From NCBI GenBank assembly GCA_019671005.1, contig CM033744.1, positions 5,608,208 through 5,672,207 on the forward strand: DNA of 64,000 nt, read 5' to 3'. Every line of letters begins with the position of its first letter. The stretch's first letter is position 1. This DNA is from Hibiscus mutabilis. Lineage: Eukaryota; Streptophyta; Magnoliopsida; Malvales; Malvaceae. The position numbers were made by a program, and so were the translations under genes. Shown here one piece after another: positions 35,183 to 47,233 of this stretch. The notes beneath the pieces were generated by a model that ran no database searches, had not been told where the DNA came from, and worked only from the letters and a program-made list of their open reading frames with translations.

Positions 35183-37523
35183 AATTACCCACTCCGGTTA
35201 CTTTATATATTAAACCAAAATATCTAGATTTTCAAGTATGGGCCAACATTTTTTATACCAGACAAAACATGAATCATACATATACACATTCTCATTCTGC
35301 ACTAGTTTCTATGAGTACTGTAGAGGAACAAACTCTTTTTCTTTGATGACCTTTCTGCTCTATTCATTTTCTATTTTTTACAAAAACTTTGGATACCTAG
35401 CAAAACATCCTGCATCTTTGCATTGTTATGGCCTGCAATGGCAGCTACATTTATGGTATGAAATCTCCCATGGAATTTGGCCCCCCACCACCTAGAGATG
35501 CCCTTCCCATCAAAAGGACTTAGACATAGAGTGGTCCCTTCCAACTCCATAACCAGTCACCCTGAGATGATCTTTTTCTTCATGCATCTTCACCATTTTC
35601 TCATACGGGGAAAGTATTTTCCCCAGAGAATCTTTCACATATGTATAACATTTTACAGCAAAATTTGGGGTTTGGCTCCATGACATGAGTACATGACAGT
35701 ATTGGCTGAACTGGTTAGGTTAGCAAAATAAGATTTTGGAAAGGGCTTTCCTATGGAGATTGGAGCCATTTTTGGTGCCCAGTCCATATCTTTGTTTGTC
35801 GTTTTTAAGGGGCTTGAATTGTTTTAATCCAACACAACCACAGCCATGGAGGGTCCCCAACAACATCTGCCCCTAAAACCAAACCTAAAACTGCTAACAA
35901 ATCAACTGTTCTTAATTAATCTCTTTTGACAAGCAATGGCTTATGGTTCTGTTGGTGTACAAATTATGTTACCATCTGTTGTCCAATAGGAGAAAATCTT
36001 GGAGAAATTGTCCGTACTCGAATTTTCATGTTCGAGCACGTTTAAGCGTTTGATATCCTCTTTGGGGTTAATTTAGTGATAGTTTAGTAAGTGGGACAAA
36101 AATTCTCTTACCCTTTTCGGTATCTTTTTCTATGCCCAACACTAAAAAATTAAATTTTAAGCCATAATTCTAAATTCTAAATCTTAAACTATAGACCCTA
36201 AACCCTAAAAAATACATCATACCCATAATTCTTTAAATCATAACCTTAAACCTAAACATTAAATCTATTTTTTTAGTGTAGGCATAAAAAGGAGCACCGA
36301 AAAAGAACAAAATTTATATTCATGTAAGTGTATTATGTATAGGAAGATGAAACATTTCAACATCAAATAATAATTAAAAAGGACAGCAATTGAGATAGCA
36401 TGTGGAAGATTAATTAATCTTGAGAAGTAAAAGCCAAAAGCAAAGGTTTTAGAGCATATTCTACGGCCAAAAATGTACCCCATTCATCACTCTTAGCCAA
36501 TTAATTTTTCTATGAAACATATTACTTTTACAGACAATAACATAGCTTTCAACAACTGTAACAAGATAAGATTCTTTGAAAAGATTGCAGCATATTATAG
36601 GCATAAAATGAAGGGATAAGAGGCACAAAACTAAAAAAAAAGTAGTAGGTAAGATAGAAATGGATATGCTTCTGTAAGAACATTTATCATTGAATTTACA
36701 CTTTTTTATTGCTAATATTAAATAACAGCGAAGACAAAATTTGAGCCCCAAAACACGAAACATCTCTCATGCAAAGTTGCAACATGGTCTTAACATCACT
36801 TTCTTGCAAATTTGGTCTGAAAAATGTGGGTGTTTTTTTTCATCCCATGTTAATAGTTATTGCAAGATGGTTAATAAGGTTCTTTTTGGAATCCAATAAT
36901 GAACAAAAAATGAGAGATTGTGTAAAAATATTTGTTTCTACTGCTGCTGCTATAATTAAACCTTGGACTTTAAGGCAGCTGACAATGGAATAAATTATCT
37001 AGAACTGAAATGGAAGTGTTGGCTGTAATGGTAAAGCCATATCCTTTAGGCTGGTTGGCACTTTGCATAGGAAAAAAAATAATAAACAATTGAAGAAAAT
37101 GATGGGGGAGAGAAAGAGCAATAATTACTGAAAGGAAAAAGATGGCAAGGTGAATCCATGGCATCTAGTTTTGGATCTTGTGACGCCTTACATTTATTTA
37201 TATGTATAATTGTATATATATGTATATAATATTTCTGAGTTTTCAACTTGCTCATAAATGATAGGTTAAAATATAGATTTGGTAAAGAAGTCATAAACAC
37301 AAACCCGGGATAAAAAAAACAACAGAAAGAGGGAAGGTGTGTGACTTTACATATACCGTAGTTATTATTTATAGTCCACTTTCAAGGGCAAGATTCTTGG
37401 GGTTCTGAACCTATAATATCCATGTACTCAGCCCTCAACTTTCCATTCATTTAAAGGCAGCACATGATATAGTTCTCTATAAGATCTGCAAGTGGGGGAA
37501 ATATACCTTAAAAGCAAGCTGCA
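35183..37523 (+). promoter_or_regulatory. Upstream region of the AHP1-like gene
   Basis: No protein-coding gene is recognised in this 2.3-kb stretch. It holds a small inverted-repeat element (36106-36310), short (TA)n near 37210, and AT-rich sequence. Near the gene, TATA-like words occur at about 37365 (TATTTATAG) and 37473 (CTCTATAAGA). I cannot decide which one serves the promoter. Confidence 0.4.
36106..36310. mobile_element. Small inverted-repeat element with telomere-like core
   Basis: The left arm (about 36112-36155, with CTTTTCGGTATC and TATGCCCAACACTAAAAAA) is repeated in reverse complement on the right (about 36270-36308). The core contains degenerate CCCTAAA words. No duplication or coding capacity is seen. 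Cores of this kind also occur at 51549-51900, so they may mark a family of short foldback elements. Confidence 0.5.
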
Positions 37524-38665
37524 ATGGATTTGGTTAAGTTGCAAAGGCAGTGGGTTGACTATAGAGCTTCACTCTATAATGAGGTTAATTTTGTTATATC
37601 AGGAACTCTGTGTGTTTTTGCTTTCTTTGGTTCTGGATATTAGATTTTGAGTGATGAGTTCTTGTTCTATTAGTAGGGTTTTCTGGATGAACAATTCACC
37701 CAACTTCAAGAACTTCAAGATGAAAACAACCCAGATTTTGTGGTTGAAGTGGTGTCTCTTTTCTTTGAAGATTCTGAAAGGCTTCTCCATGAACTGACTA
37801 CAGCTCTGTGAGGGTTTTATTTGCTTAACAATTTTTAAACAGTTTCCTTTTGTTGTAAACTGAACTATCCATGACTCGATATTTTGCTACGGTTTAACCT
37901 TTGCATTTTCTCCATGTCTTAATGTGGTTTCATTATTGTTTTCTGATTTTAATACATAGAGAGCGGCAGAGCATAGATTTCAAAAGGGTTGATGCTCATG
38001 TTCACCAGTTGAAAGGTAGTAGCTCCAGGTAATTTTTTCTCTATCGTTTAACCCCAGTTACTAATTTAAATCAACCCACGGGGAAGTTTTTCACTGAAAA
38101 AATCAGATTCAAATTGTAATGTTGCAATAATAATTATATGTACTTTAATAATGTTGTAAGATAGGGGTTCCACTACATGTCCCACATGAAAGAAGCTTTT
38201 TAATTATGTAGATTTCACATACAAATTGTTCTTCATATTTCCTTTTTTTCATGGAACAATGTTCTCAAATTAACAGCATTGGCGCTCAGAGAGTTCAGAA
38301 GAGCTGCATTGCCTTCCGCAATTACTGCGAGGAGCAGAATGTCGAAGGGTGAGTTTATTTTACGCCTTAGATTATTACACTTCATTGAATTTACTGTTAA
38401 TGTTGATGAGAAGTTTCAAGTTTTGATGGTCTTAAATAGGTGTCTTACATGTCTGCAACAAGTGAGGCTTGAGTATTCTCTTGTGAAAACCAAGCTTGAA
38501 TATATGTTCCAGGTAATGCCGGGAAATCTACCTTATGCAGTAGTGTTTTTTCTTTCTATCCAAACATGTTTTAATCCTTTGTTAACTCCAAGGATTGATT
38601 TTCCATTTCATTGACTGCAGCTTGAACAACAGATCTTGTCTGCCGGAGGCTCAATTCCTATATAA
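37524..38665 (+). CDS. AHP1: Histidine-containing phosphotransfer protein (AHP1-like)
   Basis: Carries phosphate from cytokinin receptor kinases in membranes to response regulators in the nucleus. Six exons: 37524-37583, 37677-37807, 37960-38028, 38277-38348, 38440-38512 and 38621-38665. They total 450 bases, giving 149 residues plus stop, the usual length for the family. The four-helix HPt fold shows FLDEQFTQLQELQDENNPDF, then the phospho-accepting His in VHQLKGSSSS followed by IGAQRV, and a LEQQILSAGGSIP end close to AHP1. All splice sites are GT-AG and all phases close. The active His and the conserved KGSS are present, so it is not an AHP6-type pseudo-HPt. A polyadenylation signal lies 150 bases downstream. 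It looks intact. Confidence 0.93.
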
Positions 38666-38815
38666 CAGTCTGCTTCAAAGAGACATAAATCTGCAGAGAA
38701 GAACATGGGGCCAAATATGATATTTTGGTATTGTAGAAAAAGTTATTTTCTTATCTTTTTTTCTTTCCAATTATTGTATCATATCTCCGGTGTATGAGCA
38801 ATGACAAAGAATGTG

Positions 38816-38821
38816 AATAAA
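38816..38821 (+). terminator. Polyadenylation signal candidate for AHP1-like gene
   Basis: AATAAA, about 150 bases after the stop codon and on the same strand, in a T-rich setting typical of plant 3' ends. The actual cleavage site is not determined. Confidence 0.55.
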
Positions 38822-40891
38822 ACCCTTCCATTTGTTTCCTCTAAAGTGTTGTTTTTTTCTTGTTTTAATCATTCAATTTCATGATCATAACAATTATGTA
38901 TCTGTTGAACAACATATGAACAATTGCAACAAAGATCGAGTTATGAGACCTGAAAATCTAATACATCGAAGATGTCAAAATTGCAGAGGCTTAATAGGAT
39001 CTGAAAAGGGTGACTTATCAAACTAGTTTGCAGCCATTTTCCATTAAAAATGAGTAACATTTACTGAAACCAGGCCACAGCAAATCTGGAGTTCTTTTGT
39101 TTCATTTCGGCATGTCTCCGAAGCTGGACATCAATGTCTAGTAACCTCTTTCATGTCCGTACTAATCCAACACTAACCATTAAAGCTTAATCCTCTCTAA
39201 ACCTTAAAACAGGGTTCAGACATGTCTAGGATCAGTCATTTTAGCAGAACATGAAGTGAAATTCTGCAGTTTGAAATTTTATGAACTTTCATCTATATAA
39301 CCCTCACTTCAGACAAAAAAAGAAAAAAAATGAAATTTTACCAGCTGTTTGCTAGAGGAGCCAAAAGGATTGGATTATAAATTATCCAATCAATTTGATT
39401 GGTCCTCCAACAACTCGAGCACAGATTCCTCATGAGTTTGTTGAAACAACTATGCTTATCAACAATACCTGCTAAACTGTTCCTTTTTTATATACTAACT
39501 CTATAAAAGTCAGAAAAAAATGATAAATACTGTATGTATGTATGTATGTAGATGGAGATCTTCGAAGGAAATAAACAAATGCATTGGCCACATAAACATT
39601 AGCACCGACCATTCACTGTTACATACAGTATATGATTTAGTGGTTACTGCTGCATTTTAGGCATTGAAAATGGAGTGGAAACCCCACGTTGTTGGGGTAA
39701 TTTCTATCTATAAAGTGCAAAATTGTTTTTATAATCACCATTCAGTACTCAATTCTCCATTTCTCCATTACATTCATTGAACATGATTATTTTACAAGGT
39801 CAAACTGTTTTTTTCACATTCATTGAACATGATTATTGTATTAGGTCAACCCCACCCCCTAACTAGTTTGCTGGTAATCTTGCAAGTAAATCCAAAATAC
39901 ATGCTGTTATGACAGAATATCAAATAATTTTCTTTTCATCTTTTCATAGTATTTTATAGGGATCGGTGTTATTGTCACCCAACCGAGTCGCCAACCATGT
40001 TCTACAATCTTTTTCATAGTTTCAGTTCCATTTCATAACAAGTCACTGTATCAGTAAGAGGTTGATTCGGCTTTACCTGCATTCAAGATGAGTTCAAATA
40101 CGACAAACATGTCTCAGTACGAGCATGTTCAAATTTTTATTTTTCGTATATTTAAAAGATCATATGCTCGCACATATATACAAGGAACTTCGGGGGAAAA
40201 AACTTCCAGCTGGGGGGACTCCACTTTATTTTTTATAATACTAATATTCTAACAGAAAGGACAGAGGAATCCAAGTGCAGGGCTTATGCATGCATTGTTC
40301 ATGCACAAGCACAGCCATGGTGTCATAGCTGTAAGGTATACAACCACTCAGACATTGAAACTTGAAAGGCATGATTCAGCACATTTATGTTGAAGAACCA
40401 GGAAGCATGATTCGGTACTTGTCTAAATCGTCACACGAAAGCATGATGCTAAGTGCATATAGCTGAAATGCGAACCAACAGACAGACCTGATAATATTAG
40501 ATATATACTTGGTAAGAAAGATGGTCATATATGCTGATGCAAGGATTCCAGAACTGTGTCCTCTATGAGGTATTGTGTTTTTGGAGGTAATGACCATCAT
40601 TACAGTTTAGTCCCTCGGAAAAATGTGCCTCGATAGGGAGGGTGACCCTTGCTTTATAAAGTCACAGACTCAGTCAAATCCTTGGCTGGCCAATGTAGAA
40701 GCCGATATATCTTACTTTAGCCGATATATCTTACTTTGCTTAATGTACATGTAATATAACAAACGAATGACGATTCTTGCAACTTCTTCTGTGCTTCATT
40801 TGTTGCTAAGCTCATAGGCACTACAATGTAGAAACTGCTTCAAAAAGATATCAGAACTGTTGAAAAGAAAGGCTAAACTTATAACAAACGT
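38822..40891. other. Intergenic stretch between convergent genes
   Basis: No gene recognised. A short (GTAT)n microsatellite lies at about 39531-39552. A short direct repeat (TTCATTGAACATGATTAT) occurs near 39774 and 39820. The right part is the 3' flank of the nucleoside hydrolase gene, which converges on the AHP1-like gene. Confidence 0.45.
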
Positions 40892-43800
40892 TTACAAGTT
40901 CTGATTATGGCCAATGTTCATACTTTCGGGTCCTGAAGTCCACTGTCTTTCCTGCTCATGAAAGCTTCCCAGAACAGCAGATTGTCTGTGATCACTTAAG
41001 ACCCTAGTGAAATGGCCGTAATATGCCTCCGGATTAATGTTTTCCAAAACATTCACTTGTTTCCCTTGTTCTTCATCAATGGTTATCTCTCCGGCCGTTT
41101 TAAGGTCTCCATCTGCGAAGACCTTAAGAGGCTTGGACATAAATGTCTGGTTCAGATGCGAATTTCCAGCCAAGATTACTGCACCAAGGATCTCTCCCAA
41201 AAATATATCCTGCAAAGAGACGGTCGTTTCAATCTAATATAAGTTCTTTTGCATCCGTAAGTTGCATGGAAAGTATTCAAGAATATATCATATCTGAAAC
41301 TTGTAAAACCTCACAGATCAAAGAATCATATTTAACTAAACGAACTAAAGCATCGCCATATATGTGCTTGAAGGTTTCTGAAATTACCATGTGTTGATAT
41401 CTATAATGCTCCTGTTGTAATTGCCAAAGTCTCAAAAGTAAACGTCTGGCGAACATAAGTTCAGGAGTCTGAGTTGTGGCATTCATCCTGATAAGAATCG
41501 CGTTGAAAGAATTAACTCTTCTTTGCATCTGAAGTGGAACAAGTGTGATGTTCACAGATGAAGTGAAAACTTCCTTTGCAGCAAAGGGATCGAGAAACAT
41601 GTTATATTCTGCATATTCATTCGAGGGGACCATGAAAATATTTCCTTTGCTATTGTCATTGGCTTTGCCTATGTGTCCTCCAACAATGTGTACTTCCTGC
41701 ATCAGAAAATATATATGTGACCAATGCCATCATTGGGAGACTGAAATCTCTGTTATCATATAATTTACCTGAATCACTGAGCTTGCATTCTCTGATAGAA
41801 TGATCTGTGCTAAATTAGTCAAAGGTCCATTAGTCAATACAGTGATCTTTGATCGTGGATCCAATGAGTCCACTATAGACTTCCAAACATCACGTGCTGA
41901 TGGTTGCCGGAGTTCGGGATTATCGGTATCTCTAGGAGCTCCAAACTTGACAGAGTTTTCTGCTGTGTATCTGAAAAGTCATTAGAAGGCCAGTAGGCCA
42001 CGTATTTTTAACATGTTTTTGCTTATGCATGTTCTGCATTATTTTCGAGTTGTTGTTATCATAGTATTATTTAGAATTTTACCTTCTTGGACTTCGAGGT
42101 AAATCACGAGCGAGTCCATATAGTGTGTCGGAGTCCAAGTAACCACCATTACCATGAGGGATAGCTTTGGAATACTTGCAGTCTCCAATCGCAGCAAAAG
42201 ATGGATTGGCTTGCCCAACTGAAAATGCTTCACCAAGACCAACCGGTATGTCATCGCGGCCCATCATATGTAGTATATCATATACAACATCAATCGTTGC
42301 AGGAGTTGCCCAGCCTGTAGGGCTGATTAGTATTCCCTAGTTGAACATAGAAATGTCAATCATCAGGAACTTCAGTAAAGCCTGAACATTAGTAATGCTT
42401 AAACATAATTTACAGAACACTGTCATATTTGTTCAATTTAAAGTTGCAGATGCTTAACTCAAGAGATCTGCAGTCTACATTGAGGTTAGACCTAGCAAAT
42501 CTAATCTCACATAAACTACCTTGAGGTCGATTAATTCCACAGGTAATTTGAGGAGATAAAAAAGAGCTAGAAAGTCCCCGGCACTCATATCCATGTCGAA
42601 AACAGTCTGTTTTCCCCTCATTCTCTTCCCAAAATCTGGTTTATAAAGAACCTCCTTGTGGAAAGGGTATTGCCTTCTGATATCAAACCTTCCAGTCTTC
42701 TCAGGGCTATTTATAACCTGAAATTAAGTTCCAAAAATTGATCACATTCATTGTATTACTAGCACCTTTAAGCATTTCCGGGTTACCTGCATGTGAATTA
42801 ATTAAATTAAACAACAGAGTGATGTTATTGATAAGATGTGTATAGGAGCTTACATGGAGAAAATCTCTATAAAATTCTCTCCCAAGTGAGCTTCCCTTAT
42901 CATAATTTGCTTTAGCTTTCACTGCAACGAGAACACGCACGGCATCCTCTCCAGTATCTTCTTTCGTGTAACCATCCTGTTAGCAGCATTGTGTAATTCT
43001 GTAAGATGATGAATCCCATAGTTGAAAGAAGCAGTCTTTTAAAAGATATACGACGAATTTTTTATGGTGTGAGAACCTATACATAAAAACGTACATGTAT
43101 CCTGTGCATGTAACGCCTAAACTTTTTATGATCAGCTAGGCTGCTAGAGTATGTACTGGTAATACCTGACATATTCCTTTTCCTTTCTGAAGGCAAAAGG
43201 GATCCTGCATTCCCATTTGAACATGGCCACTATGAACCCCATTCTCGGGTACGTTAAACTTTGGCATTGAATACCCTGTAATCAGTGGATTCGAGCCGTC
43301 TAATGCTCCATAAGGTTGATTCGAGGTAACGACCGTAATGTTCATATATCTCATCTCTGCAAACTCATTTTCTCCATTATGATAGCGGGAGTTGCGCATT
43401 ATAGATAATGCTACACCAACCAGAAAAGTGTCCCACATACAATATTGCTGCCAACATTTCATCAGTTACTCAGTTGGACGTCTACAAACAGGAAGCACGA
43501 ACGACAAAGATTTAGAGGGACATTACCTCATGAAATATGTTACTTAACCAGGTATCGCGAATAATCTTTAAAGCCTGGAAGCAATATTTTGCCTCATAAG
43601 TATCCTGTCTCCTTTCAAACTCCATGAAGAAACTCTTACTCTCAGGAATTGTATTTGTTGCATCCAGAGGAATAAGTGTAAATGGGATACCAGAATGCAA
43701 AACCTGCTCAAAAGAAAAGATTCAAATACCGGATAAAAACAAGTTCATGAATGCCAAACGAAAACAATCAAACTAATACCTTGTAGGCAGCGAAAGGATC

Positions 43801-46800
43801 AGAAAATATATTGAACTCAGCATAAGGATTGCTATCTTGTGGATACAAGTTACCGATACCGGAACATTCTCTTGCATTATCCGAACCCTCATTCTTCAGA
43901 CAGTTTGGTCTAACAGAACCTCCCATGGCATAAATGTGTTTGACATTTTTCTTCAAATGAGGATTGTTCATAAGAAAGATGGCAAAGTTTGTATGTGCTC
44001 CCGTGAGAAACATAGTTGTAGGACCTGAAGATATTACATCTATCATTACTTGTTGTGCTGTAGGTTGCTGAAGAGGATTATATCTCCTGCCACCCTATGT
44101 CATGTAGAGAAGAAAAATATGTCACTATAACTTGAAACACAGCTTACATCGGAGTATATTACATGCTTAAGCACCGTAAAATCTACATCCTCCTATGTAA
44201 CGACTCGGATTTTTGAGTCAACGATAGGTGTTGACCCGGGTCTTGGACCGACACGTCGAGTCGAATGTTTGGAACTTATCGGGCCTAGATGTTGGGCTTT
44301 GTGGACCTCCATGTGTTGTTGGGTTTGGGTGTTGGGTTTGTTGGAGTGAAAGATATGTGAGGGCAATTGGGTAATTCACCCTCAAAAGGGGGGAAAAGGT
44401 TGATGCCTCATTAAGAGGCTGTCATTTTGGAAGAGGGGTGAAGTCACCCTTGTCCTCATCCCTCTCTCTATCTTCTTCTTCAAATTCCTATCCCAAACCC
44501 AACGTAAAAGAGGGAAACTTGTTTTAGAGTGAGAATCTTGGATTTGTGATCAAGAGAAGTTTATTCAGCAAGCAAAAAATCTATCTTTCAAGGTGAATAT
44601 CCCCACAGTTGGTGGAAATTGGAATTGAAGCTCGGAGCAAAGAAGAGAAGTGGCAAAAGTTTGGGGATAGCTTCATTCCAGGAATTGTTGCTTTAAGGTC
44701 AGTACATTTCTGATTCATTCATTTCATGAGGATCCTAAAATGATTGCTTTGTGTGATTTATGATTTTGGGTTGCAAAGTTTGGGTTTTAGAAGCTTTAAA
44801 CCCCTTTAATGGTAAATCAAGAATCAAGTGTTGTTATTGTGTAAAATTGGTAGTAAACCACCTAATATACCTTAAATAACATGTAAGAACGTTTTGGGGC
44901 TTAACCATTTAGGTTAATGGTTGGGATTGTGAAATCCCGAGCTCCAGATTTTGAAATCTGGGCTCGCGTACTAGTACGAGGTGGTCCGTATCGGTACGCC
45001 TTTGTATGAAAGAGGGGCATTATGTGAGGGACGTACCAGTACAGCATGTCGCGTATCGGTACCCCATGCTTGATAGAAATTCCAGTAACATTTTTGCATA
45101 CCGGTACGCTAGGGGGCGTATCGGTACTACTGTTCTATTGCTTGAGGAAGGCTTTCGTGTACCGGTACGCAAAGGTGGGAGTATCAGTACGGGTGGGAAT
45201 CGGTACGAGGTGGTTCACGTACCGATACAGGGGTGAGCGTATCAGTACGGCTTGATGACCTATTTCTTTTGAACCTAAATTGAGTATCGGTACTCGTGGA
45301 GGAGTACCGGTACCTAGTGAGGCGTACCGATACCCATATAGGAGTATCGGTACTCGCACGGCAAACTGTCCAAGAATTTCGATGTTTGCGTTCGTGGGTT
45401 CTATAATTCGAGGTAAAGGGCCCGATGGGTCTCTAATGGTATAAAATGAATTCCAAAATTGAGAAATCAAGGTTTATAACCCACATGTGGAATAAATGGC
45501 TAATGGATTGGTAATCGTTGAGTGGATTGATCGTATTAATAATCCATAAGGATCCATGGTGGATCGATTGATGCTGTGTGGAGATTCGAGTCCTTGATGT
45601 GTGCTGAATGGACGCCCATATAGACTAGTTGCTGTGAATAATGAGATGATCTAATGAGAATGTCGTGGATGAGCTTAAAAGACATATATTAATTATTGTA
45701 ACAAATAAAATATGCCTTGGGGCATTTGTAATGGTTGGCTTGATGCTTCTTATCTCTTGGTGAGATGTATGGATGCTCAGGGAGCATATGTTATCTTATG
45801 TGTCTTGGTCAAGAATCCAGATGTCTTAGAGTCAGTGCAGGGGCACTTATATAAAAGGATGTGTACTTCGGGCTGTATGATCGAGTACATCTGACGTATC
45901 CATGGGCTATGTGAACTAGATGCGGTTAGAAATCTATTCGTGGATATGGTGAACCGGATAAGAAAACATAACTCGGTGGGCTGTGTGAGCTCGAGTAACT
46001 TGATGGGCTATGTGAAATCGAGTAACCTAATTGGCTGAGTGACCTCAGGTAAAGACTGCTTGTGGCTATTGTGATCCAAGTATGTCTAGGACGTATTTGT
46101 GACTATGGTGATCCGGATATGGTCCATTAACCCGACGACTATATGATCATGGGTAACCCGACGGCTGTGTGAGCACGGATAGTGTAGGGCTTCGTTGGCC
46201 ATTGTTTAGAGAGTATATGTTATTTATGTTGCTATGTGGATATTTGTTGTTGGCTATTTTACCCTTAGGCTATGTGATCAAGGTATGGAATGCATAAACT
46301 CGGTGGGCTGTGTGAGCTTGAGTAACTCGATGGGCTGTGTGACCTCGAGTATCGTAAAGCTAGGTGATGGCATGTGAGACTTCTTTTATTTAATGATACC
46401 TTGATACATATTTGTGAACTCTAGCTAGGGTAGGCTAGAAGATAATCCTTAATATTGAGAATCCTTTTTGTGCACTCTTAATTGTATTATAATGCATGTT
46501 TGTTTTATGATATTCATGAATTGCGGTAGAGTAGAAATGTACCACTGAGCTTTGTTAGCTCAACGTGTGGAATTGTGGTTTTTCCGTGCGTAGGTTGACA
46601 GGTTTCTTTTGAAGGAGCACATCGAAGAGGATTTCTGAGCACCGAGCCAACTTTAAAGTACAATACTTGATGTTTAGTTTGGACTGATTGTATTCATAGG
46701 ACTTTACTACAGTCGAGTCTGTAACTTTATTTGATTTAATATTAATTGGTCAAACAATGTATTTTAATTGGAGCTCCTATTTTGTAAACTCATTTAATGT

Positions 46801-47187
46801 TATTTAATTATGTGAATTTATGAAAATGAACATTCCGTGAAACGTCAAACTCGTAGTTTTAAATAAAAATTTTGATGGATCAATTTTAAAAAACCCGAAT
46901 GTAATACTTTAGATCTGGATCGGAATCGGAGTGTTACATCCTAGATATTAAAATAGCAATCATGCCAACCGAGTCTGCACTCAACACCCTAGTCATTGAA
47001 AATAATAATTCGGAGTTGCAATCGAATAAAGGAAAAGGGGACCTGTGGAAGGAAAGCTTTTCTAAGGCCATAGTTAGAATTGACATCAAGCCGCCCTCTT
47101 TGTGCCACAGGAATTGCTTGTCGATATCTACATTCCCCAGCCGTTGACATTCCCTGCCATAATTATACCTATGATCATGGGGTTTCC

Positions 47188-47233
<46 letters not shown>

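Larger units (their letters stand above)
44196..46938 (+). mobile_element. Solo LTR of a Gypsy-type retrotransposon in an intron
   Basis: The 2743-bp unit starts TGTAACGACTCGG and ends GGAGTGTTACA. It is flanked by the exact duplication TCCTA at 44191-44195 and 46939-46943. It has no internal coding domain, primer site or second LTR. Size and ends resemble Tekay-type chromovirus LTRs such as that at 9010. The block ACTGAGCTTTGTTAGCTCA near 46542 resembles the GAGCTCCCTAGCTCA block of that LTR and sets the orientation as plus, antisense to the gene. Removing it leaves an intron of about 200 bases. It also carries a GTAYCGRTAC array and a 27-bp degenerate repeat. Confidence 0.8.

Noticed and set aside
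45006..45470. Open frames rich in Tyr-Arg and Val-Pro in the solo LTR
   Set aside because: They are translations of the GTAYCGRTAC array and have no protein-like features apart from the repeat.
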